From contig JACKNZ010000032.1 of the NCBI GenBank assembly GCA_024234595.1, positions 1 through 13,182 on the forward strand: a stretch of DNA of 13,182 nucleotides, in the 5' to 3' direction. Under the pieces are notes generated by a model, which worked only from the letters and a program-made list of their open reading frames with translations, was not told the DNA's origin and did no database searches. Shown here piece after piece: positions 1-7,103 of the stretch. How positions within the stretch are numbered: position 1 is the first letter of the stretch; every line of letters starts with the position of its first letter. The translations under genes were made by a program, and so were the position numbers. The stretch comes from Moraxellaceae bacterium (GTDB taxonomy: Bacteria; Pseudomonadota; Gammaproteobacteria; Pseudomonadales; Moraxellaceae).

Positions 1-30
1 CCTGATAGTATCACGTTAAAATTTGCCTAA

Positions 31-60
31 GTGTTGGTTTCGACTCCGCTCAACCAACAC
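31..60. repeat. Perfect hairpin repeat, 9-bp arms
   Basis: Arms GTGTTGGTT (31-39) and AACCAACAC (52-60) are perfectly complementary around a 12-nt loop that reads GAGCGGAGTCGA on the minus strand. There is no U-tract, so it is not a classical intrinsic terminator. It lies in the non-coding stretch downstream of rlmJ. The form, variable stem with a fixed loop, matches dispersed palindromic repeats that I recall from many bacterial genomes; this is recollection, not a search. Confidence 0.75.
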
Positions 61-105
61 GACCCGCTCAACCGCCCCAACTTCACTCAAGTAGCACGAC
101 TCCGC
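60..105. repeat. Degenerate copies of the repeat core
   Basis: The core CGACTCCGCTCAACC at 41-55 recurs with one base deleted as CGACCCGCTCAACC at 60-73, and in part as CGACTCCGC at 97-105. These copies lack obvious complementary arms. They look like decayed or partial units between the two intact hairpins. Confidence 0.45.
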
Positions 106-127
106 GTCCTGAGCGCGGTCGAAGGAC
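106..127. repeat. Hairpin repeat abutting the rlmJ stop codon
   Basis: Arms GTCCT (106-110) and AGGAC (123-127) flank the 12-nt loop GAGCGCGGTCGA. The loop differs at two positions from that of the 31-60 hairpin (read on the minus strand), while the stem is entirely different. The unit ends two bases from the rlmJ stop codon. This suits a role in transcript 3'-end stability or attenuation, but that role is inferred from position only. Confidence 0.7.
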
Positions 128-129
128 AG

Positions 130-975
130 CTATTCCCCTACTAACCAACGTACTGATGCTTTTGCCATGGTGTGCTGACTTAATTGCGGCATCAGCCATT
201 GCAATACTTTGTCTGCTTCTTCGGCAAATTGATAAGGCGGATTAACAATCAACAAGCCACAACCGTTTAAGCCTAAAGCATTATCATCAGGCATGACACA
301 TAACTCACATACCAATTGCTTGCGAATACCCGTTTTAACTAATTTACGTTCAAATCTATCTATAGGAGCGCGGTCTTTAATCGGATACCAAATGGCATAA
401 GTTCCTGTTGGCCATTTATCATAAGCTTTGGCGAGCAACTCGACCACTTCGGGGTAATCATGACGTTCTTCTTCATAAGGAGGGTCAATAAGTACTAAGC
501 CGCGCTTTTCTTTGGGAGGAATCAGTGCCGTTAGGCCTTCATAAGCATCACGATGATGAACGGCAACTTGAGGGTAACGATAAAAATTATCTTTTAACTT
601 TTCTACATCAACAGGATGCCATTCCATAAGCACCATACGGTCTTGCTCACGCATATTTTGCAATGCAAACCACGGTGAGCCACCATAATAGGCTTTACCA
701 AATTGAGACTTTAACTTTTCTAAATTTTGTAAATAGCTTTCGACCCATTTACTGGGTTTTGCTTGGCGAGTATCTATTTTACGGATACCTTCTAGGTATT
801 CGCCTGTTTTTTGGGCTGGTGCTGCGGCTAAATCGTACCAACCGCGTCCAGCATGGGTATCTATATAACAAAAAGCATTGTCCTTCTTATGCAAGGCTTG
901 TAATAATCCAATTTCTAAGATGTGTTTCATCACATCGGCAAAATTTCCTGCGTGGTAATGGTGTCGGTAATTCAT
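130..975 (-). CDS. rlmJ: 23S rRNA (adenine(2030)-N6)-methyltransferase RlmJ
   Basis: Cytoplasmic SAM-dependent enzyme that N6-methylates A2030 of 23S rRNA. The 281-residue length matches the E. coli protein (280). The N-terminus carries the family signature YRHHYHAGNFADVMKH. A glycine-rich SAM-binding segment follows (IDTHAGRG, about 38-45). The catalytic DPPY motif is D164-P165-P166-Y167, the residue number used for the E. coli catalytic aspartate. The ATG is preceded by a weak Shine-Dalgarno (GAGAA, 8 nt upstream). It overlaps the ATG of the divergent oxygenase gene within one CATG (973-976), so the leader lies inside that gene. Hairpin repeats follow the stop directly. Identity is secure. 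Confidence 0.96.
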   Translation of the reverse strand: MNYRHHYHAGNFADVMKHILEIGLLQALHKKDNAFCYIDTHAGRGWYDLAAAPAQKTGEYLEGIRKIDTRQAKPSKWVESYLQNLEKLKSQFGKAYYGGSPWFALQNMREQDRMVLMEWHPVDVEKLKDNFYRYPQVAVHHRDAYEGLTALIPPKEKRGLVLIDPPYEEERHDYPEVVELLAKAYDKWPTGTYAIWYPIKDRAPIDRFERKLVKTGIRKQLVCELCVMPDDNALGLNGCGLLIVNPPYQFAEEADKVLQWLMPQLSQHTMAKASVRWLVGE

Positions 976-1600
976 GCAAAGTTCTCAAAATCAACAATTT
1001 AATCAATTAGTATGCAATTTTAATCAGGCATTTGACGCGTTAGCGAGCAATCATTATGCCGTAATTCCACAATTTTTAACGTCAACACTGCGTGAGGCTT
1101 TATTAGCCGAATTGTTACAGTTGCAAGCGCAAGGTTTATTTCATGAAGCGAGTGTTGGTCGAGGGTTGGGGCAAACTCGTCAAGCTCATATTCGTGGCGA
1201 TAGCATTTGTTGGTTGGAAGACCATTTTACTATAGCTGGACAGTATCTGGCACTGATGGAACAGCTTCGGCAACAATTAAATGCTGATTTTTATTTGGGT
1301 TTACGCTCTTATGAGGCACATTATGCCCATTATCAGGCTGGCAGCGTTTATCAACGCCATGTTGATAGGCACAAAGACAATAATGCGCGAGTGGTAACAA
1401 CAGTATGTTATTTGAATGAGGACTGGCCTATTGAGGCAGGTGGTCAACTCAAACTTTACAATCAAAACCACGAATTGTTACTTGAGCAATCCCCCCTAGG
1501 CGGTAGTTTGGTGTTGTTTATGAGTGCTGATATGCCGCACGAGGTTCTAGCAGCACATCGCTCAAGATTTAGTATTGCAGGTTGGTTTAGGCAGGATTGA
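974..1600 (+). CDS. 2OG-Fe(II) oxygenase, HIF prolyl hydroxylase-like (PPHD type)
   Basis: Predicted Fe(II)- and 2-oxoglutarate-dependent protein hydroxylase of 208 residues. Iron ligands H129-x-D131 and H189 are present, with the 2OG-binding arginine R198. Their spacing (60 and 9 residues) nearly equals that of human PHD2 (H313/D315/H374/R383). Further PHD2-like landmarks are RGDSICW (74-80, compare RGDKITW), YLNEDW (146-151), a following GG-L, and PHEV (188-191). The described bacterial relative, Pseudomonas PPHD, hydroxylates a proline of EF-Tu; that target is an inference here. The start has no clear Shine-Dalgarno, but no other ATG, GTG or TTG lies nearby in frame. It is divergent from rlmJ, sharing CATG, and converges with yehS 24 bp downstream. 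Confidence 0.88.
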   Translation: MQSSQNQQFNQLVCNFNQAFDALASNHYAVIPQFLTSTLREALLAELLQLQAQGLFHEASVGRGLGQTRQAHIRGDSICWLEDHFTIAGQYLALMEQLRQQLNADFYLGLRSYEAHYAHYQAGSVYQRHVDRHKDNNARVVTTVCYLNEDWPIEAGGQLKLYNQNHELLLEQSPLGGSLVLFMSADMPHEVLAAHRSRFSIAGWFRQD

Positions 1601-1624
1601 AAAATTATACCCAGCCTAACAAAC

Positions 1625-2095
1625 TTACTTTCTCAACTTCAATGTCAAGCCACGCAAAAAATTACGCAAAAACTGGTCACCACATTCACGATAATTATGA
1701 TGACCTTCTTTTCTAAATAATGCGCCCAATTCCTGTTTAGAGACAGGCAAACCTGCCGACTCCAAAATCGCCAGCATCTCGTCTTCTTGTAACTCAAAAG
1801 CAATACGCAATTTTTTAAGCACCATATTATTACTTAAAAAAATCTTTTTATCGGGAGCTTCATAAGTTTTACCTTGAGGCAAACCGCGTCGTTGAATAAT
1901 TAACCCATCTAAAAAATGTGCTAATACTAGATGAGAGCAGCTTGCAAAGTTAGCGGCATCATCTTTAGCCAACCAACAAACCACTTGCTCAGTTGTGACT
2001 GTCAATCCTGTTAAGGCAAACAAATCAACCACATCCGCATCTTTTAAATTTAAGCTATATCGTAAACTGCGTAACACATCATTGGGACTAATCAT
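1625..2095 (-). CDS. yehS: DUF1456 family protein YehS
   Basis: The 156-residue length equals that of E. coli YehS. It consists of two related alpha-helical DUF1456 repeats, about 1-70 and 86-156. Each opens with a similar pattern (NDVLRSLRYSLNLKDADVVDL versus NNMVLKKLRIAFELQEDEML, first 20 residues each) and ends near FL-GL. No signal peptide, membrane segment or catalytic motif is visible, and the biochemical function is unknown. Its ATG overlaps the TGA of the upstream RRM gene (ATGA, 2092-2095 read on the minus strand), which indicates translational coupling. An AGAGG lies about 11 nt upstream. The family assignment is firm; no function should be assumed. Confidence 0.85.
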   Translation of the reverse strand: MISPNDVLRSLRYSLNLKDADVVDLFALTGLTVTTEQVVCWLAKDDAANFASCSHLVLAHFLDGLIIQRRGLPQGKTYEAPDKKIFLSNNMVLKKLRIAFELQEDEMLAILESAGLPVSKQELGALFRKEGHHNYRECGDQFLRNFLRGLTLKLRK

Positions 2096-2343
2096 TTAGG
2101 CGCAACCTCTTCTGCCACTTTTACTCTAATCACACTACCGCCAATTTTTTTGGCATTTAACCGTTTAATCGCCAATTTTGCCTCATTATGTTTAGGCATT
2201 TCCACAAAGCCAAACCCTTTAGACTTGCCTGTCACCTTATCCAAAATCAACACACAAGACTCAACCAGACCAAACTCTGAAAACATAGCCAACAACTCAG
2301 ACTCGGTAGTTTCTCGGGCTAAATTACGCGCAATAATTTTCAT
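2092..2343 (-). CDS. Single-RRM RNA-binding protein
   Basis: This 83-residue protein is essentially one RNA-recognition motif. RNP1 is KGFGFVEM (42-49), with the RNA-stacking aromatics F44 and F46 intact. RNP2 lies at about 3-8 (IIARNL); its usual aromatic is replaced by isoleucine (I4), so RNA stacking may be weaker. The beta-alpha-beta-beta-alpha-beta order is readable to about residue 76, followed by a short tail. Bacterial single-RRM proteins of this size are thought to act as RNA chaperones, but targets are poorly known. It lies 54 bp after cysQ and is translationally coupled to yehS through an ATGA overlap. A GGAA precedes the ATG by about 5 nt. Confidence 0.88.
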   Translation of the reverse strand: MKIIARNLARETTESELLAMFSEFGLVESCVLILDKVTGKSKGFGFVEMPKHNEAKLAIKRLNAKKIGGSVIRVKVAEEVAPK

Positions 2344-2397
2344 TCACATTCCAAAACAATCAAAAGAGACAACGTATCATCATAACACGATTAGACT

Positions 2398-3219
2398 TTA
2401 ACACCTAAGCAAACACGTCAACCAATCTTGAGTATGAGCGATATCGCCCACCACGATAAAATCTTTATTAGCCAAACTTGAGCGTTTGTTATACAAAAAT
2501 GGCCTGCCTTGGGTATCAACTAACGCTCCCCCTGCTTCTTCTAAAATAATTTGCCCTGCGGCGGTATCCCACTCCATCGTTGTACCAAAACGCGGATAAA
2601 AATCGGCCAAACCTTCGGCAATTCGACACATTTTGAGCGCACTACCGACCTCCATTACCTGATAGTCACCAAAACATTGTTGCGTATGCTGCAATAAGGC
2701 TTGATTCTTTTTGCCATTGGCATGAAAACGACTAACTAATAAACGTGGTGAGGAGGGTTGTTTGACTGTGCTTAGACGCTGTGTTTGCCCCGTATGATTA
2801 AGCACCCATGCCCCACAACCTTTAGCCGCCATGTAGGTTAGGCCATAATCAGGGGCGTGTAATACACCTAACACGGCACGATGATTAAGCACTAAGGCAA
2901 TATTGACCGTAAAATCACCTGTTCTTGCCACAAACTCTTTAGTGCCGTCTAATGGGTCAACCAACCATAATTGCGACCATGTATGACGCTGAGGGGCTTC
3001 GTCTGACTCCTCTGACACAACAGGAATATCAGGCGTTAATGCGTGTAATTGTTCAATAATTAAATGATGCGAGGCTAAATCGGCAGCGGTTAACGGTGAT
3101 TTATCTTCTTTGTGTTGTAGCTGCCATTGCTCAGGCTGGGCATAAATGGCCATAATAGCCTGCCCTGCTTGCTCACTAATACGCGCTACCGATGCTAATA
3201 AATTTTGAAGGTTTAACAT
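2398..3219 (-). CDS. cysQ: 3'(2'),5'-bisphosphate nucleotidase CysQ
   Basis: Mg2+-dependent, Li+-sensitive phosphatase of the inositol-monophosphatase fold. It converts 3'-phosphoadenosine 5'-phosphate (PAP) to AMP, and so clears the by-product of sulfate assimilation. Metal-binding motifs are complete: E70-E71 in VVSEESD, D88-P-L-D91-G-T in WLVDPLDGTKEF, and E217-W-D219 in EWDTAAG. Length is 273 residues. No clear Shine-Dalgarno precedes the ATG, which shares a CATG (3217-3220) with the divergent yrfG. No alternative start codon lies close by, so I keep it. It probably heads a minus-strand unit with the RRM and yehS genes, since no terminator is evident in the 54-bp gap. Confidence 0.95.
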   Translation of the reverse strand: MLNLQNLLASVARISEQAGQAIMAIYAQPEQWQLQHKEDKSPLTAADLASHHLIIEQLHALTPDIPVVSEESDEAPQRHTWSQLWLVDPLDGTKEFVARTGDFTVNIALVLNHRAVLGVLHAPDYGLTYMAAKGCGAWVLNHTGQTQRLSTVKQPSSPRLLVSRFHANGKKNQALLQHTQQCFGDYQVMEVGSALKMCRIAEGLADFYPRFGTTMEWDTAAGQIILEEAGGALVDTQGRPFLYNKRSSLANKDFIVVGDIAHTQDWLTCLLRC

Positions 3220-3874
3220 GATAGATTGGTCTGTGATTGATACGGTACTCTTAGATATGGATGGTACGTTATTAGACCTACATTTTGATAATTATTTTTG
3301 GCAAATTCATGTGCCTGAGCAATATGGCCAACAACATGGTTTGACGCTGCAAGAGAGTCAAACGCAATTAGCTCCTCGATTTGCAGCGCAACAAGGTTCG
3401 TTAAATTGGTATTGTTTGGATTATTGGACACAAGATTTGGGCTTAGATATTGTTCAGCTCAAACACAATATTCAAGAGCGTATTAGTTTGCGCGCCGATG
3501 CTTTGGATTTTTTGGAGGCACTGGCGGCAAGCAATAAGCAAGTGTGGCTAGTGACTAATGCCCATCCTCAAGCCTTAGCACTTAAACTCAACAAAACGCT
3601 GATTAGCCATTATTTTGACCATATTGTGAGCTCACACCAATTTGGCAAACCCAAAGAGCAATTAAGTTTTTGGGCAGACTTACAGCACTACGCTCACTTT
3701 GACCCTCAACGCACCTTGTTTATTGATGATAGTGAATCGGTGTTAAAAACGGCGTCTGCGTTTGGCATTAAACATATTTTTTCGATTCATCAGCCTGATA
3801 GTCAACATCAGCAACCAAGACATTCAGCTTTTAAGATGATTGAGCATTTTAAAGAGTTGTTGCAAGCACCCTAA
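3218..3874 (+). CDS. yrfG: GMP/IMP nucleotidase YrfG (HAD superfamily)
   Basis: HAD-family nucleotide 5'-phosphatase; the E. coli orthologue prefers GMP and IMP. Length is 218 residues (E. coli about 222). The motifs are D13-M-D15-G-T (nucleophile and acid), T113 in LVTNAH, K146 in GKPKE, and D170-D171 in FIDDSE. Segments such as LLDMDGTLLDL-FDNYFWQ and LNWYCLDYW resemble YrfG closely, as recalled from E. coli. A good Shine-Dalgarno, GAAGG at 3207-3211, sits six bases before the ATG and lies inside cysQ coding sequence. The start overlaps the cysQ start at CATG. A cysQ-yrfG association is familiar in pseudomonads, where nudE is usually close; nudE is absent here. Confidence 0.92.
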   Translation: MIDWSVIDTVLLDMDGTLLDLHFDNYFWQIHVPEQYGQQHGLTLQESQTQLAPRFAAQQGSLNWYCLDYWTQDLGLDIVQLKHNIQERISLRADALDFLEALAASNKQVWLVTNAHPQALALKLNKTLISHYFDHIVSSHQFGKPKEQLSFWADLQHYAHFDPQRTLFIDDSESVLKTASAFGIKHIFSIHQPDSQHQQPRHSAFKMIEHFKELLQAP

Positions 3875-3880
3875 CATGGC

Positions 3881-3892
3881 GGTAAATTTACC
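3881..3892. promoter_or_regulatory. Perfect 12-bp palindrome upstream of dsbD
   Basis: GGTAAATTTACC is a perfect zero-loop palindrome seven bases after the yrfG stop and 73 bases before the dsbD ATG. It could be a binding site for a dimeric regulator. It has no loop and no U-tract, so it is not a terminator. A short palindrome can arise by chance. I recognise no specific regulator for it. Confidence 0.2.
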
Positions 3893-3951
3893 AATTCTCA
3901 AACAGTCTTAAACCAATTAACCTTTAGTCGATTAGCTACCATAGGTATCTC

Positions 3952-3955
3952 AAGG
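3952..3955 (+). promoter_or_regulatory. Ribosome-binding site that sets the dsbD start
   Basis: AAGG lies ten bases before the ATG at 3966. It lies only one base before the in-frame TTG at 3957, which could therefore not use it. This supports ATG at 3966 as the start. Confidence 0.55.
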
Positions 3956-3965
3956 TTTGTATTTA

Positions 3966-5963
3966 ATGAAAACGCTGAACTCTAGTGGTTATAGCAAGCT
4001 ACTATTTGCCTTTATATTATGTTTTACGAGTCTTATTGCACACAGCGAAGGACTAAAGCTATTTGGTTCATCAAACACAGCAAACAACACTGCAAGCATG
4101 GCGCAAAAGCCTAAATTTTTGACGGCTGAGGAAGCTTTTAAGCTAAGCGCGGAGTATAAAAATCAAGAATTACAACTTAGATTTACCATACAGCCTAATT
4201 ATTATTTATACAAAGAACGTTTTAAATTTAATGTACAAGAAGGTAATGTTATTTTAGGACAGGCTTTTTATAATCAAGAACCCGAATGGAAGGATGATGC
4301 CGAGTTTGGTCGAGTACAAGTTTTTCATCAATCAGTGACTGTGACGATGCCAATCAAAGGCAATGGTACGGTACTGATTGCTTGGCAAGGTTGCGCGGAT
4401 GCTGGTTTATGTTATGCTCCACAAGAGTACTTAATGACGGTCAATGCCTCCGCCATTAAACAACAGGCAGCAATTGCAGATACCAAATCCGCTCCTAAAG
4501 AAATCTCTATTCCCATTCCAACACTGATTCCATTAGTCAGTTATGTTATTGAGGAAGAAGAAAATACTAGCGACACTTCTTCATCTAGCGCATCAAGCCC
4601 TAACAACCTAATCAACCCAACGCAAGAAACCACACAAACAGCATCGACTACTATCAACACGCCCAGCACTGCAACGCCTTCTCCTTCTTTAAATGACAAT
4701 AATGCACTTAGCCAAAAGCCACTTCTTGCGCTATTAACTTTGTATTTACTCGGTATAGGTTTGGCTTTTACACCTTGTGTTTTACCGATGCTGCCAATTG
4801 TCGCCAATATTGTTGCAAGACAACATGCTACTACAACTCGACAAGGTTTATTTTTAGGCTTTGCTTATGCCGTAGGTGTCGCCTGTAGTTATGGCTTACT
4901 AGGCATTTTAGTGTCTGTATTTGGCAGTCAGGCAAACATTAGCGCGTGGCTACAACATCCCAGTGTATTATTAACGGCCAGTGCTTTATTTTTGCTGTTA
5001 GCCTTAGCCAGTTTTGACGTGTTTCATTTGCAGCTTCCACAAGGCATACAACATCAATTAGATAGGCTCAGCAAAACAGGCAAAGCAGGTAGTTTTTTGG
5101 GCACATGGCTCACAGGCTTTTTTTCAGCTTTAGTGGTCTCGCCCTGTGTTTCCGCGCCTTTGGCAGGCGTACTACTCTCAGTTGCCACATTAGGCAATCC
5201 CATCATGGGCGGTATTGCTTTATTTGTTTTAGGTTTTGGTTTAAGTACCCCATTGATGATTCTTGCTGCCAGCGAAGGCAAATTTATGCCCAAAGCAGGT
5301 TTGTGGCTTAATCGAGTCAAACAAGCTTTTGGCGTGTTATTACTCGCGGTCGCTGTTACTTTGTTATCACGGGTGATTACCGATGCTAGTGTCTTGATTT
5401 TGTGGGCAGCTTTATTTGTAGGAAGTGGTTTTTGGCTCAATCAATGGGGTGGCAAATGGCGCATTGTCTGGCGCAGTGCCGCGTATATGTTGCTGATTTG
5501 GGGAGCGACGTTGTTAGTGGGTGCAGCGTTAGGCAATAACGACCCTCTAAAGCCCTTAGAGAGTGTTAATCGTCAGGGGATGAGTGCTACTGTTAGCAGC
5601 AGTTCTGCCGCCACTTTTCAAAAAATTCACAGTCTTGAAGAGTTAGAGCAACAGTTAGAGCGTGCTAAAACTAACAATCAAAAAGTGTTAGTCGATTTTT
5701 ATGCCGATTGGTGTATTAGTTGCAAAATCATGGAAAAAGAGATTTTTGCCCATGCCGATGTGCAACAACAATTACAAGGTTGGTTATTACTTAAAGCAGA
5801 TGTCACTCAAAACTCGGCGCAAGAGCGCGCCTTACAACAACATTTGATGATTTTTGGCCCTCCTGCCCTGTTGTTTTTTGACAACGGGACAGAGATTGCT
5901 GATGCTCGGTTGGTGGGCGAAGTGGATAAGGCGCAATTTTTGGCGCATTTAAGGCAGTTTTAA
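3966..5963 (+). CDS. dsbD: Thiol:disulfide interchange protein DsbD
   Basis: Inner-membrane electron carrier that passes reducing power from cytoplasmic thioredoxin to periplasmic DsbC, DsbG and CcmG. Numbered from the ATG (665 residues): a signal peptide (hydrophobic about 11-25, possible cleavage near AHS-EG); periplasmic alpha domain with the redox pair C143/C149 in QGCADAGLC; membrane domain about 253-525 with C271 (FTPCVLP) and C394 (VSPCVSAP); and a C-terminal thioredoxin-like domain with C583-I-S-C586 after DFYADW. All six functional cysteines are present. It is about 100 residues longer than E. coli DsbD, mostly from a Ser/Thr/Asn/Pro-rich linker near 192-248. The last four bases overlap the convergent nagZ. 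Confidence 0.96.
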   Translation: MKTLNSSGYSKLLFAFILCFTSLIAHSEGLKLFGSSNTANNTASMAQKPKFLTAEEAFKLSAEYKNQELQLRFTIQPNYYLYKERFKFNVQEGNVILGQAFYNQEPEWKDDAEFGRVQVFHQSVTVTMPIKGNGTVLIAWQGCADAGLCYAPQEYLMTVNASAIKQQAAIADTKSAPKEISIPIPTLIPLVSYVIEEEENTSDTSSSSASSPNNLINPTQETTQTASTTINTPSTATPSPSLNDNNALSQKPLLALLTLYLLGIGLAFTPCVLPMLPIVANIVARQHATTTRQGLFLGFAYAVGVACSYGLLGILVSVFGSQANISAWLQHPSVLLTASALFLLLALASFDVFHLQLPQGIQHQLDRLSKTGKAGSFLGTWLTGFFSALVVSPCVSAPLAGVLLSVATLGNPIMGGIALFVLGFGLSTPLMILAASEGKFMPKAGLWLNRVKQAFGVLLLAVAVTLLSRVITDASVLILWAALFVGSGFWLNQWGGKWRIVWRSAAYMLLIWGATLLVGAALGNNDPLKPLESVNRQGMSATVSSSSAATFQKIHSLEELEQQLERAKTNNQKVLVDFYADWCISCKIMEKEIFAHADVQQQLQGWLLLKADVTQNSAQERALQQHLMIFGPPALLFFDNGTEIADARLVGEVDKAQFLAHLRQF

Positions 5964-6976
5964 TGCCCCATAATCGACCTAATAGCCTCCTCTGCCGCTA
6001 TCCATTGTGGACTATGTGGCAAATCATTCCACGCTAATTTACCTTTGCCGCGCAAAGCATCAAATCTTGCTTGGTTAGGTTTGTTTGGATATTTCTCCAA
6101 ATACTCTAAAATTTGAATAGCTCCCGCCCGATTATTACAGGCCAACACCATATCACAACCTGCTTCAAGAGCCGCATTGGCTCTATCGGCATAACCACCC
6201 ACCACACCTGCCCCTTCCATACTCAAATCGTCCGAAAAAATCACGCCATTAAAGCTCATTTTTTGACGTAACAAATCTTGCAACCAAATCGCCGAAAAGC
6301 CTGCGGGTTTATTATCAACTTCGGGATAAATAACGTGGGCTGGCATAATGCCTTGCAACTTAGACGACAACGCCTTAAACGGGATTAAATCAAAGGCATC
6401 TATTTGAGCAAAAGTGCGATTATCGACAGGAATCGCGACATGAGAATCGGCCTCCACCGAACCATGCCCCGGAAAGTGCTTGCCTGTGGCGGCCATGCCT
6501 GCTTGGTGCATACCGTTAATAAATTCATGTAACAAAGCAACAGCGACTTCGGGTTGATGATGAAAAGCACGATTACCAATTACTTGGCTTAAACCACAAT
6601 CAACATCTAAAATCGGTGCAAAGCTAATATCGACACCCACTGCCAACACTTCGGCCGCCATTAACCAGCCACAATGGTGCGCCATTTGACTGGCTTTTTG
6701 TGGACTATCGGCAAACATATCGCCAAAGGTTTTCATGGGTGGCAAGCTCACAAAGCCATTTTTGAAACGCTGTACGCGGCCACCTTCTTGGTCAACCGCC
6801 AAAATAATCTCAGGACGAACAGCACGAATACTACGCACAAGGGCTTGTATTTGTTCTACCCCTTCAAAATTACGCGCAAAAAAAATCAACCCTCCTACGT
6901 CTGGGTGCTGCAATAATTCTTTTTCTTCTGCCTCTAACTCTAGTCCTTTTAGGTCTAACATCAATGCGCCGTTCAT
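5960..6976 (-). CDS. nagZ: Beta-N-acetylhexosaminidase NagZ (GH3)
   Basis: Cytoplasmic peptidoglycan-recycling enzyme that removes N-acetylglucosamine from 1,6-anhydro-muropeptides. In bacteria with inducible AmpC its products feed AmpR signalling. The protein is 338 residues with no signal peptide. Visible motifs are AVDQEGGRVQR (about 60-70), the general acid/base loop KHFPGHGSVEADSH (about 166-179, with the His/Asp dyad) and the nucleophile segment FSDDLSMEGA (about 247-256). An in-frame TTG 18 bases upstream is part of the Shine-Dalgarno itself and is rejected as start. The stop shares TTAA with the dsbD stop, and the gene diverges from prc. Confidence 0.95.
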   Translation of the reverse strand: MNGALMLDLKGLELEAEEKELLQHPDVGGLIFFARNFEGVEQIQALVRSIRAVRPEIILAVDQEGGRVQRFKNGFVSLPPMKTFGDMFADSPQKASQMAHHCGWLMAAEVLAVGVDISFAPILDVDCGLSQVIGNRAFHHQPEVAVALLHEFINGMHQAGMAATGKHFPGHGSVEADSHVAIPVDNRTFAQIDAFDLIPFKALSSKLQGIMPAHVIYPEVDNKPAGFSAIWLQDLLRQKMSFNGVIFSDDLSMEGAGVVGGYADRANAALEAGCDMVLACNNRAGAIQILEYLEKYPNKPNQARFDALRGKGKLAWNDLPHSPQWIAAEEAIRSIMGH

Positions 6977-6983
6977 TTTCTTT

Positions 6984-6988
6984 CTCCT
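6984..6988 (-). promoter_or_regulatory. nagZ Shine-Dalgarno, decides the start
   Basis: On the minus strand AGGAG stands seven bases before the ATG at 6976. The upstream in-frame TTG (6992-6994) abuts this site, so it is very unlikely to be the start. Confidence 0.75.
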
Positions 6989-7087
6989 CAACAAAAATAA
7001 TTTATAAGTATATGATAGGTCAAAATTGCTCTGTATAAGCTATGTTTTTTCGTACAATAATCGCTATAAAATTAAGGCAACTCACTT

Positions 7088-7103
7088 TATAATCACCTAT
7101 AAT
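7088..7103 (+). promoter_or_regulatory. Two TATAAT boxes, candidate prc promoters
   Basis: The 184-bp gap between the nagZ and prc starts is very AT-rich and holds two perfect -10 consensus hexamers, TATAAT at 7088-7093 and again at 7098-7103. Neither has a convincing -35 at 16-18 bp, so the call rests on the -10 elements alone. On the opposite strand a TTGACC at 7018-7023 may be part of a nagZ promoter, with only a poor -10 (TATTTT) at 18 bp. This is the largest spacer between divergent genes in the window. Confidence 0.35.

Noticed and set aside
31..127. CRISPR array
   Set aside because: The units are palindromic, unequal in spacing and degenerate, with no regular spacers and no cas genes.
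663..1010. Plus-strand open frame of 115 codons overlapping rlmJ
   Set aside because: It lies antisense within rlmJ, has no family features, and runs past the shared start into the oxygenase gene in another frame.
3957..3965. TTG start for dsbD
   Set aside because: The ribosome-binding site would lie only one base away, while ATG at 3966 has usable spacing.
5054..5440. Minus-strand open frame of 128 codons inside dsbD
   Set aside because: It is antisense to the conserved membrane domain and has a low-complexity, shadow-like composition.
6977..6994. TTG start for nagZ
   Set aside because: It abuts the Shine-Dalgarno sequence of the downstream ATG.
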